Both the position numbers and the translations under genes were made by a program. DNA of 64,000 nt from Solitalea longa (GTDB taxonomy: Bacteria > Bacteroidota > Bacteroidia > Sphingobacteriales > Sphingobacteriaceae). Shown here one piece after another: positions 26,904 through 33,864 of this stretch. Position 1 is the first letter of the stretch. The number at the start of each line of letters is the position of its first letter. The DNA is taken from the NCBI RefSeq assembly GCF_002920915.1, contig NZ_PQVF01000007.1, forward strand, positions 62,001 through 126,000. Reading direction: 5' to 3'. The notes under the pieces are model-generated. The model did not search any database, had not been told where the DNA came from, and worked only from the letters and a program-made list of their open reading frames with translations.

Positions 26904-28292
26904 ATGCTACCCGTAAGTCCGTACGCCGAAGATACCATTGTTGCTCTTGCTACCCCAGCCGGAACCGGCGCCATTGCCGTGATCCGCTTATCGGGTCCTG
27001 AGGCCATTAAAATTTGTAACAAGGTTTTCTTTGGAAAAGACTTAGAAAAGCAAGCTTCCCATACTGTTCATTTTGGCACTATCCGCGAAAATGATGTGAT
27101 CATTGATGAAGTTTTGGCAACGGTATTCATTGCACCAAGCTCCTATACACGCGAAAATTCAGTAGAAGTTTCCTGTCACGCTTCACCGTACATTATCCAG
27201 AAGCTCATTAATCTCTTTATTAAAAACGGAGCCAGAACAGCTAAACCAGGGGAGTTCACTTTACGAGCTTTCTTAAACGGACAGTTGGATCTTTCGCAAG
27301 CTGAAGCGGTGGCCGATCTGATTGCCAGCAGAACAGAGGCCTCACATAATATGGCGTTAAAACAGTTGCGTGGCGGCTTTTCAAATGAACTGAAAGCACT
27401 GCGTCAGCAACTGATTGACTTTGCCGCTCTAATTGAACTCGAACTCGATTTTGCTGAAGAAGATGTGGAGTTTGCTAACCGTCCGCAATTAAAAGCTCTG
27501 ATTGGCAGTATTCAATCAGTTATTCGTAAACTCATTTCATCTTTTGATTTAGGTAACGCGATCAAAAATGGAATTCCGGTGGTAATTTCGGGAAAACCCA
27601 ATGTGGGTAAATCCACTTTGTTGAATGCATTGCTGAATGAGGATAGAGCCATTGTTTCTGAAATAGCTGGTACCACCCGCGATACCATTGAAGACGAAAT
27701 AAACATTGGAGGCATTAACTTCCGTTTTATCGACACAGCCGGTATACGGGAAACCTCCGATAAAATTGAAGCCATAGGAGTGGAGAAGGCTTATGAAAAG
27801 ATCCGTCAATCGGCTTTGGTTATTTATTTATTTGATCCGGAAGAAACTTCAGCAACTGAGTTAAAAGCAATTGTTGATGAACTATCAGCTCATACGTCAA
27901 CAGATTCGATCCTTTTAGTTGCAAATAAGCTGGATAAAGGAAACGAAGCGGAATGGAAAAAACGATATGAAGGCCTCAATGGCATGCTATTCATTTCGGC
28001 CAAAGATCGTATTCACCTCGACTTATTCACCGAAACCTTATTGCAAAAGGCCCATGCCGACCAGCTCAATAACGACGAAACCGTAATTTCAAACGTACGT
28101 CACCTGGAAGCCCTTCAAAAAACCAATGAAGCTTTAGATGATACTTTACGCTTAATGGAGCAACCATTTGGTGGTGAACTGCTTGCTTTTGAAATTAAAA
28201 GAGCCCTGCATCATTTAGGTGAGATCACAGGAGACATATCGAACGAAGACCTGCTGGATTCTATTTTTACCCGTTTTTGTATCGGAAAGTAA
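26904..28292 (+). CDS. mnmE: tRNA uridine-5-carboxymethylaminomethyl modification GTPase MnmE
   Basis: A 462-aa protein, full length. With MnmG it modifies U34 of tRNAs that read split codon boxes. The N-terminal folate-binding domain is residues 1-120 ('EDTIVALATPAGTGAIAVIR'). The G domain is inserted in the helical domain: P-loop 'GKPNVGKST', switch 'AGTTRDTIEDE', 'DTAGIRE' and 'NKLD'. The catalytic C-terminal Cys is in 'FCIGK', the last five residues. It is the boundary between ordinary chromosome and the accessory region that follows. Confidence 0.97.
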   Translation: MLPVSPYAEDTIVALATPAGTGAIAVIRLSGPEAIKICNKVFFGKDLEKQASHTVHFGTIRENDVIIDEVLATVFIAPSSYTRENSVEVSCHASPYIIQKLINLFIKNGARTAKPGEFTLRAFLNGQLDLSQAEAVADLIASRTEASHNMALKQLRGGFSNELKALRQQLIDFAALIELELDFAEEDVEFANRPQLKALIGSIQSVIRKLISSFDLGNAIKNGIPVVISGKPNVGKSTLLNALLNEDRAIVSEIAGTTRDTIEDEINIGGINFRFIDTAGIRETSDKIEAIGVEKAYEKIRQSALVIYLFDPEETSATELKAIVDELSAHTSTDSILLVANKLDKGNEAEWKKRYEGLNGMLFISAKDRIHLDLFTETLLQKAHADQLNNDETVISNVRHLEALQKTNEALDDTLRLMEQPFGGELLAFEIKRALHHLGEITGDISNEDLLDSIFTRFCIGK

Positions 28293-28411
28293 TCGAACAA
28301 AACAAGCAAGAAAACAAAATGAAAAAGAAGTTGAGAGTTTAATTAAAAGCTTGAATTTCATCAAAGAAAATGATTCGTTTAAGAATGGCCTTTGCTCGAG
28401 TGTGTTTGAAA

Positions 28412-28440
28412 CTTTTCAAGGGCTCCCAACCCTTGAAAAG
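28412..28440. repeat. 11-bp inverted repeat downstream of mnmE
   Basis: CTTTTCAAGGG (28412-28422) pairs perfectly with CCCTTGAAAAG (28430-28440), with a 7-nt loop. It lies 120 bp after the mnmE stop and just beyond the end of the convergent HTH-like gene. It has no strong T-run and is possibly a weak terminator. Confidence 0.6.
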
Positions 28441-28473
28441 CGCAATATTTAGATGATTTTGATTTTTTTACAT

Positions 28474-28713
28474 TTAGGCTGATTGCCGCAGTAAAAGGTG
28501 TTGAACTAGAATAAAGAGAATAAAAATGTTTTTTCTTACGTTTTCATCGTCCAAACCCAGGTACTTGGCAAACTCTTCGATGGTTACGGCTTGATGCTTC
28601 TGCTTGTTTAAGAGCTCTCGGATTTTGTTTAATAATCGGATGGCTTGCCGCTCGCTTTTTCCGGTTAACATGCTTACATCTTTGGGATAGATACATAATC
28701 GTTTTGTTTTCAT
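28474..28713 (-). CDS. Small putative helix-turn-helix DNA-binding protein
   Basis: A 79-aa protein with 'IYPKDVSMLTGKSERQAIRL' followed by 'KHQAVTIEEFAKYLGLDDEN'. Both segments look like recognition-helix elements, and similar small proteins recur in sphingobacteria. It is transcribed away from the three-gene cassette at 29017-30343. The 303-bp gap between them holds an 11-bp-periodic repeat (28791-28821), so it may regulate the cassette. The last ~15 residues (FILFILVQHLLLRQSA) are hydrophobic and unusual, perhaps an altered C-terminus. Confidence 0.65.
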   Translation of the reverse strand: MKTKRLCIYPKDVSMLTGKSERQAIRLLNKIRELLNKQKHQAVTIEEFAKYLGLDDENVRKNIFILFILVQHLLLRQSA

Positions 28714-28790
28714 ATTTAAATGGTATGTGTAGTGCTGTCTTTACATAGCTATTCATGCAAAAAAATAAGAATGATGCTCTGGTTACGCAC

Positions 28791-28821
28791 TATCCGTGCT
28801 TTATCCATGCTTTATCCATGC
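28791..28821 (+). promoter_or_regulatory. Three-copy 11-bp iteron in a divergent promoter region
   Basis: TATCCGTGC, TATCCATGC and TATCCATGC start at 28791, 28802 and 28813, exactly 11 bp apart, so they face the same side of the helix. They lie between the divergent HTH-like gene and the three-gene cassette. This is a candidate operator. Confidence 0.6.
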
Positions 28822-29016
28822 CTTTGATTTGCTTGATTTATTTTCCTTCTTTCTTTTCCTTTTCTCTGTCTTCGTTCGTGTTTAACAAATGTAAAACTCA
28901 AAATATCGACTCACAATTGACATTTGATACCATTTTGGACAACTAATGCCATTTACGACACGGTCTTTTGTAAAAGGCTAGGGTTCGTTTTAACTTGGTT
29001 TCAACATGTAGAAATC

Positions 29017-29772
29017 ATGGCAGAACAAAAAGGTATCATTAAGTTTAAAGGAAGTATCGGGGATATTTCCTTTTACAAAAGTAAAGATGGTTATATGGCT
29101 AGAGAGCGAGGAGGAATTGATGCGAGTCGTATTGCCAATGATCCTAAATTTCAGCGAACGCGTGAGAACGGCGCTGAATTTGGCCGGGCGGGTAAAGCCG
29201 GCAAGTTATTACGGAGTGCTTTACGGACAGTTGTGTATCAGGGAGCCGATAGTCGAATGACTGCCCGTCTAATGCGTGATATGATGAAGGTAATCAAGGC
29301 TGACGCTGTTAACGACCGTGGACAACGACAGGTGATGGATGGAGAGGTGGAACTTCTTACTGGTTTCGAATTTAACGAGCAAGGGAAAGTAAGTACCACT
29401 GTATTCATGCCTTATACCCCTGCGATAGATCGTGCTACTGGTCAGCTAACAGTTAGTATTCCTGCCTTTGTGCCTAACCAAACTATTGCAGCTCCTACTG
29501 GTACAACACATTTTACGTTAAAGGTCGCTGGTGCTCTTGTTGATTTTGAAGCTGAAAACTATGTAGTGGATGTAAAGGATACGGGAATGCTGGCTTTGGA
29601 CAATACAGCGACTACTATTCAGCCTCTTGTTTGTGCAGTGACGCCTGCCAGCACAAAGCCACTATTTATCGCCTTGGGTATTGAGTTCTATCAACAGATC
29701 AATAGCAAGTTTTACTTGTTGAGTAATGGTGCTTTTAATGGTTTGGCGCTTGTTAATATCAGTGGTCAGTAA
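29017..29772 (+). CDS. Conserved Bacteroidota protein of unknown function (cassette gene 1)
   Basis: The frame is open from 28924, but I choose ATG at 29017 (251 aa), because the conserved-looking protein starts 'MAEQKGIIKFKGSIGDISFY'. Residues 30-60 are rich in Arg, Gly and Ala ('RTRENGAEFGRAGKAGKLLR') and look nucleic-acid- or assembly-related. The C-terminal half is beta-rich. There is no signal peptide. I recall similar proteins as hypothetical in other Bacteroidota but know no function. Its stop overlaps the next start by 1 base (TAATG), which implies translational coupling. Confidence 0.75.
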   Translation: MAEQKGIIKFKGSIGDISFYKSKDGYMARERGGIDASRIANDPKFQRTRENGAEFGRAGKAGKLLRSALRTVVYQGADSRMTARLMRDMMKVIKADAVNDRGQRQVMDGEVELLTGFEFNEQGKVSTTVFMPYTPAIDRATGQLTVSIPAFVPNQTIAAPTGTTHFTLKVAGALVDFEAENYVVDVKDTGMLALDNTATTIQPLVCAVTPASTKPLFIALGIEFYQQINSKFYLLSNGAFNGLALVNISGQ

Positions 29773-30167
29773 TGGAGTTGCAGCTTTATCGTCAGTACTT
29801 TCCAAACGGGACGAATGGGAAGTTATTTAACAACAATACGTTTATGTGTGAAACCATTGAACTACCCTGGCGCAATAATAAGCGTAGCATCAGCTGTATT
29901 CCGGAAGGTCGGTACCGAATACGGCCACGAGAACACCCCAAACACGGTCACCAGTTGGAAATAGTGAATGTGCCTCTTCGTGAGGCCATTCTTATCCACC
30001 CGGCCAACTTTGCTTTACGTGAATTGCAGGGTTGCATTGCTCCAGTAACCAAGTGTACGGCTCCGGGTATTGGAAACTATAGTAAACTGGCTATGAAAAG
30101 GGTGGAGTTATTGGTGAAAGAAGCTGTTGCAGCGGATGAACCTGTTTTTATTACTATCAGATCGTAA
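29772..30167 (+). CDS. DUF5675 family protein (cassette gene 2)
   Basis: A 131-aa protein matching the DUF5675 pattern: 'FPNGTNGKLF', 'CETIELPWRNNKRSISCIPEG', 'RYRIRPREHPKHGHQ', then 'AILIHPANFALRELQGCIAP'. DUF5675 occurs in bacteria and phages. The HPAN…GCI arrangement with Cys and His recalls a peptidase-like active site (for example an L,D-transpeptidase-like fold), but that is inference. It overlaps gene 1 by 1 base and is followed 5 bp later by a small membrane protein, a layout like a phage lysis module. Confidence 0.8.
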   Translation: MELQLYRQYFPNGTNGKLFNNNTFMCETIELPWRNNKRSISCIPEGRYRIRPREHPKHGHQLEIVNVPLREAILIHPANFALRELQGCIAPVTKCTAPGIGNYSKLAMKRVELLVKEAVAADEPVFITIRS

Positions 30168-30172
30168 TTTGT

Positions 30173-30343
30173 ATGAATAATGAAGAGATTAAGGCGGGTA
30201 CAGCAGGAGGGACCCTGCTGACAGTTTTGTTGCAGCTGCAGGCGATTGATTTTGTTAAAACGGCGTTGTTTGCGGCTGTGGGTGCTGCGGTGAGTTTTGG
30301 TGTAACGTTGTTTTTGAAATGGGTTATTAAGCAGATGAAGTAG
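30173..30343 (+). CDS. 56-aa holin-like membrane protein (cassette gene 3)
   Basis: A short frame starting 'MNNEEIKAGTAGGTLL' and ending 'LKWVIKQMK'. It has two predicted membrane segments, at about residues 13-25 and 30-48, a short acidic N-terminus and a basic C-terminal tail, as in small class II holins. It starts 5 bp after the DUF5675 stop, so it is surely co-transcribed. The size and position next to a possible peptidoglycan-acting protein support a holin-like role, but this rests on topology only. Confidence 0.65.
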   Translation: MNNEEIKAGTAGGTLLTVLLQLQAIDFVKTALFAAVGAAVSFGVTLFLKWVIKQMK

Positions 30344-30380
30344 TCCATGTATTGGTGGAGTTAATTCATATGAACGATTT

Positions 30381-30492
30381 GCCCTCCGCGGTCGGGCAGA
30401 CCGAATATTCACGACGGAACTGCGTCCAGTTTGCCTACAGGCTTATCACACAGGCCGAAACTGGCCAAGGTTCCTTACGTGAATATTGAATG
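30381..30492 (+). repeat. Family B structured repeat, copy B1
   Basis: The outer stem is AATATTCACG…CGTGAATATT. Inside lie GGAAC…GTTCC and CCAGTTT…AAACTGG, preceded by a GCCC…GGGC hairpin. B1 directly follows the holin-like gene. Confidence 0.9.
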
Positions 30493-30532
30493 ATATGTCT
30501 TTATTGTAAAATTATCTCATATGAGCGCTTTT

Positions 30533-30653
30533 GCCTTCCACGGTCAGGCGGACCGAATATTCATGATCCCGGTTGAACCGGGACGTCCAGTTTGGCTGCA
30601 GGCTTACCGGACAAGGCCGAAACTGGCCAAGGTTCCTTACGTGAATATTGAAT
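30533..30653 (+). repeat. Family B structured repeat, copy B2
   Basis: It has the same layout as B1, but the first inner hairpin is replaced by a GC-rich one (CCCGGTT…AACCGGG). The right half is almost identical to B1. Together with B1 and two hairpins it fills the 547-bp gap 30344-30890, where no gene is seen. Confidence 0.9.
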
Positions 30654-30789
30654 TATAAAAGAGTACGCTTGAATTCGAAACTTTAGGAATGAATAAAATA
30701 AGGCAGTTTGAGGTGTTATTGAATGGGTAATTAAACAATTGAAATAGAAGTTTATTTTAAATATTAATAATTATTATATTTAAGATGAA

Positions 30790-30857
30790 ACACCCTCCCC
30801 GGGTGTATTTTTCATAGGTAGATGTGGCCTGCTCGTTAATTTGAGTGGGCTTTTTTT
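30790..30857 (+). terminator. Two successive terminator-like hairpins
   Basis: ACACCC/GGGTGT (30790-30795 with 30801-30806) is followed by ATTTTT. GCCTGCTC/GAGTGGGC (30827-30834 with 30843-30850, two wobble pairs) is followed by seven T residues. They close the cassette and repeat segment. Confidence 0.7.
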
Positions 30858-30890
30858 ATTGCTTAGTGTCCGAAAAGGGCTTAAACAATA

Positions 30891-31457
30891 CTATAAGAAT
30901 GTATTTAATTTTAGTTGAGAATTTGCTAGATGATTCAAATCATGTTTAAAATCTTGAATGGATTTCTCTATCTCTAAAAATCTAAATGTGCAAATTGAAT
31001 CTAAGGTTAATCGAAAAGCCCTTATTAATCGGATTAGAGGGTTTATGTCATACTTTTTTGATAAATATGGGTAATCGCGATTAATGCCTCTTGAGCCTCT
31101 ATAAAAGATACAAATTAAGTCTTTATAGATGAAGCTATGCAACATATGGTCAATTACTGTTGATTGAGAAAGATCAATGTGATATCCGTTAATTCTAAAA
31201 TCTAACTTTAAAAGCAGTATATCTAAATATCTTATTAACTCCCTAACTCTTTCTTCCGTTTCGCCTCCATCCAACAATTGTAGTTGTTTAGAATTATAAT
31301 TAAAACGTTGTCTTAGGGTATTCAATTTAATTCTTTTTTCGGGATCATGATATCGGGATGCCTTATATGCAACTTCTTTAATTTCGTCAGCTAAAACTAA
31401 TCTTTCCAAGGATAACGGCATTACAAACCTTTCCATAACTACAATGTTGACAGTCAA
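30891..31457 (-). CDS. Hypothetical protein
   Basis: A 188-aa protein with no recognised family. It is mostly helical and basic, with alternating Leu-rich segments ('RVRELIRYLDILLLKLDFRI', 'NPLIRLIRAFRLTLDSICTF') and no signal peptide or membrane helix. Internal Met residues at 8 and 13 are alternative starts. The preceding 200 bp are AT-rich with no clear promoter. It may be a mobile-element cargo gene, given its repeat-bounded position. Confidence 0.55.
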   Translation of the reverse strand: MTVNIVVMERFVMPLSLERLVLADEIKEVAYKASRYHDPEKRIKLNTLRQRFNYNSKQLQLLDGGETEERVRELIRYLDILLLKLDFRINGYHIDLSQSTVIDHMLHSFIYKDLICIFYRGSRGINRDYPYLSKKYDINPLIRLIRAFRLTLDSICTFRFLEIEKSIQDFKHDLNHLANSQLKLNTFL

Positions 31458-31617
31458 TTATTTAATTGATATAAAAATACTGGCTAATTGCAAATTGTCA
31501 AAGTTGTTTTTATTAAGTTATCAACAAAATAAAATTAAGAGTGAAATTATTTTTGGTTGAGAATACTTAGCATAACTTTCGATAATAAGTGCCTCATTGT
31601 TTAGGCCAATTAAAAAC

Positions 31618-31661
31618 TTTGGTTTATTTACTATTAGAAGAGGCGCTGCGTTTAATTTCTT
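31618..31661 (+). repeat. Family C debris: segment shared with 33234-33276
   Basis: Both places read approximately TTGGTTTATTTACTA then GAAGAGRCGCTGCG then TTAA…TCTT, about 44 bp with a few differences. It lies directly after the stop of the 31665-32036 gene. Confidence 0.7.
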
Positions 31662-31664
31662 GGT

Positions 31665-32036
31665 TTACTTGACGGATACTTCATAATTTCCCAATGATTT
31701 TATGATGTCAAAGTAAGCGTCCCAATCTCCACCCTTGTTTGTTGGGTTTAAGCGATCGTCATAAAAGAAAACGGTTAAAATTTCTCCGTTTTCATTGTAG
31801 TGAATTAGCTCTTTGTTTTTGATGAATTTCAAAATTGCCTCGTCAGTCAGTCCCTGGTATTTCGTATGAATAGGGTAAGATAGATAAGGTTTTAAAGCCC
31901 CCCCAGTGCTTTCAGCATTTTGTTTAGAGTTCCAGCCTAATGGAACATACTCTCTGTTAAATGCAAACCAAGTGTTGTCAGGATTTTTTTTGATACCGTA
32001 AGGTAGGTTAATCCTAAAGAAGTTGAATAGTCCCAT
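31665..32036 (-). CDS. Hypothetical protein
   Basis: A 123-aa soluble protein rich in aromatic residues ('NPDNTWFAFNREYVPLGW', 'VFFYDDRLNPTNKGGDWDAY'). The family is not recognised. The small acidic beta-alpha character resembles orphan immunity proteins of polymorphic toxins, but no toxin gene lies beside it. Family C repeat debris flanks it on both sides. Confidence 0.6.
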   Translation of the reverse strand: MGLFNFFRINLPYGIKKNPDNTWFAFNREYVPLGWNSKQNAESTGGALKPYLSYPIHTKYQGLTDEAILKFIKNKELIHYNENGEILTVFFYDDRLNPTNKGGDWDAYFDIIKSLGNYEVSVK

Positions 32037-32112
32037 AATTATTAATGTTTGAATATTTGTCGCCCAAAATTTGCCGATAAATTGTTTTTACAAGAGTTTT
32101 AGATGCATGTAT

Positions 32113-32165
32113 ATTTTATATAGTAGCTAAAATATAGATTAATTCAATGGAAATATATTGCCATT
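32113..32165 (+). repeat. Imperfect direct repeat shared with 33779-33832
   Basis: Both copies read roughly TTTTATATA-A-G then TTAAA then AGATTAATTCAATG and AAATATAT and CCATT. They bracket the C-debris and A2 region. Confidence 0.6.
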
Positions 32166-32249
32166 TTTCAACAAGATGGAATTTACTTAACGTATGGCCC
32201 ATCGCTTTGGTTTGCCTATACTCATGCAGGAATGGATGTTTTCTGTTTT

Positions 32250-32345
32250 TGGATTGGTCTGAAGACCTTGTTTTATTTGCAGTTGAATGTGACACTGTGT
32301 TTAACACTATCCATAACGAACACTTCGGATAACAGAGAGAGTAAC
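32250..32345 (+). repeat. Family C debris, copy C1
   Basis: It contains GGTCTGAAGACC-type palindromic sequence followed by TTGTTTTATTTGCAGTTGAA and, further on, CACTTCGGATAACAGAG. These blocks recur at 33001-33165 and, more degenerate, at 33234-33384. No gene is seen in 32037-32355. Confidence 0.7.
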
Positions 32346-32355
32346 CCTGACCACT

Positions 32356-32718
32356 TTAGATAACAGACGCACGCGTTGTAACGCTCGCGAGCAAGGGTTT
32401 TGTGTTGAGAAATTCTATTAATTGCTTTTTTGAGGCAAAAATAAATAAGAAATCATCGTCAAAGAGTTTCTGAATTTCCCATTTATTAAAAGGAATAGGA
32501 TTTAGATTATATTTATATAAAAAAGAAAATTCTTTTTTTAGTTCTTCATAATCGTCAATATCTTTAAAATAAAGTCTATCCTGATCCTGAAATTTAGGTT
32601 TATCCAATCCTGTTCCAATGAATTCAATTATGGCTATTTCACCTTTGTAGAGGATTGAAGATTCACCACCTACAATAACTATAAAATTTCCTTTATTAAA
32701 TTGCACTTGAATACTCAT
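32356..32718 (-). CDS. Hypothetical protein with a repeat-derived C-terminus
   Basis: A 120-aa soluble acidic protein, family unknown ('GESSILYKGEIAIIEFIG', 'LYFKDIDDYEELKKEF'). The last ~15 residues ('KPLLASVTTRASVI') are encoded by sequence resembling family C debris near 33090 (AACGCGCGCGAGCAGGGG). The original 3' end may therefore have been replaced by the repeat. Confidence 0.5.
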   Translation of the reverse strand: MSIQVQFNKGNFIVIVGGESSILYKGEIAIIEFIGTGLDKPKFQDQDRLYFKDIDDYEELKKEFSFLYKYNLNPIPFNKWEIQKLFDDDFLFIFASKKQLIEFLNTKPLLASVTTRASVI

Positions 32719-32831
32719 TGTTCTGAATGATAATTATTTACAAGATACATCTAGTTACTGTATACATGTATGTATATTTCTCATTATTAAAAATATAAAC
32801 TCAAATAGTTATAAAAGTGGACACTATAATA

Positions 32832-32980
32832 GGTTCTGATGGCCGACCTCATTGCCGGTCGAGGGCTAGATACTTTTTTTCTTGACAAAAAAAGTATCCA
32901 AAAAAGTCAAGACAAAACGAAGCTTCCACCCACAAGGCCAGCACATGGCCCGCCGTTTTGTCTGGCCTGCGCTCGGTAGC
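32832..32980 (+). repeat. Family A structured repeat, copy A2
   Basis: Hairpins CGACC…GGTCG, GATACTTTTTTT…AAAAAAAGTATC (12 bp) and AGACAAAACG…CGTTTTGTCT. Compared with A3 and A6, both arms of the first two stems have changed in a matching way. Confidence 0.9.
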
Positions 32981-33000
32981 AATGATATATGTTTTTCTGG

Positions 33001-33165
33001 TTTAAGGTCTGAAGACCCTTGTTTTATTTGCAGTTGAATAATAGAACGAGTTAAAAACTCAATGCAGTATTTAGCACGCCTTGCAAACGCGCGCGAGCAG
33101 GGGGGTAACTGGGGACAGTTCGTTTACACTTTCAACAACAACGGAACACTTCGGATAACAGAGGA
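33001..33165 (+). repeat. Family C debris, copy C2
   Basis: It carries GGTCTGAAGACCC, TTGTTTTATTTGCAGTTGAA, CACTTTCAACAACAACGGA and CACTTCGGATAACAGAG, all shared with C1 or C3. No gene is seen in 32719-33384. Confidence 0.7.
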
Positions 33166-33233
33166 ATGATTTCGCTATATGAAAGTAGTACTGAAATAAA
33201 GTGAGGTTTGAACTGATATGAACAGTCAGAGAC

Positions 33234-33384
33234 TTGGGTTTATTTACTATCCGAAGAGACGCTGCGCTTAACTCTTCGGATAACGGGGGTGTGATAATGT
33301 TTGTTTTGTGGTCTGAAGGCCTCGGCTTTCTTTCCAGTTGAAATCGACACAGCCTTAACACTTTCAACAACAACGGATAACCAG
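33234..33384 (+). repeat. Family C debris, copy C3
   Basis: It joins the 31618-31661 segment, a GGTCTGAAGGCC variant and the CACTTTCAACAACAACGGATAAC block. Its right end coincides with the break in the pseudogene at 33385-33729. Confidence 0.7.
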
Positions 33385-33729
33385 GAAGACTTCCAAGAAC
33401 AAGTCTTCTGTCTCATAGAATGTTTCAACAAATTTGTCAGGAAGTCCTTTTTGAATTGCGTATTTAACCCTCTCCGCTCTTGTCAGTTGCCCTGGTTTTT
33501 TACTATCATTTTTATACCAAACACAATTTATTACTTCTTTGTCTGGCGAAAGATTATGAAGTATGTGTCTTGATAGTTCTCTAATACCATACGCAAAGTT
33601 GTTAAAACGCAGTTTATTTCCCTTGTCAAGAAGGTTGTCCAAACTTGCAGATAACAACTCCTATTCAAAGTCATTATTTGTTAACGGAGACAATGTCAAT
33701 TTATATGTTGATATGTCGCTTGGTGTCAT
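33385..33729 (-). pseudogene. Broken gene: N-terminal fragment with an amber stop, possibly a defence nuclease remnant
   Basis: A frame begins at ATG 33727-33729 ('MTPSDISTYKLTLSPL'), hits TAG at codon 23 (33661-33663), then continues intact for ~90 codons: 'LRFNNFAYGIRELSRHILHN', 'NCVWYKNDSKKPGQLTRAER', 'YAIQKGLPDKFVETFY'. It is then cut off where family C debris begins. The clean continuation after the stop shows a once-functional gene. From memory, the RFNNFAY…REL…WYKN pattern resembles a predicted pPIWI-associating nuclease N-terminal region. I hold that identity with low confidence. Confidence 0.7.
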
Positions 33730-33864
33730 TTTAATATTACTGCTGACTTGTTTCTATAAGCATTTTAGGTCGATGGGTATTTTATATACTAGGTTAAAAA
33801 CAAAGATTAATTCAATGAAATATATCTCCATTCTTATAAGAAAAGAAAGTGGGTAACCTCGGGA

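Noticed and set aside
28219-28452. 77-aa + strand frame overlapping the end of mnmE
   Set aside because: Half lies in mnmE out of frame, and the remaining part shows no recognisable protein pattern or start signal.
28262-28460. mnmE 3' end as an integration (att) site for the accessory region
   Set aside because: Genomic islands such as SGI1 use this site, but I see no second copy of the last ~18 bases of mnmE downstream and no integrase gene in the window.
28924-29016. Upstream start for cassette gene 1 (282 aa)
   Set aside because: The extra 31 residues do not resemble the rest, whereas ATG at 29017 starts directly on the conserved-looking N-terminus.
33563-33856. 97-aa + strand open frame opposite the broken gene
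   Set aside because: It is low-complexity and hydrophobic without family features. The minus strand carries the recognisable protein sequence.
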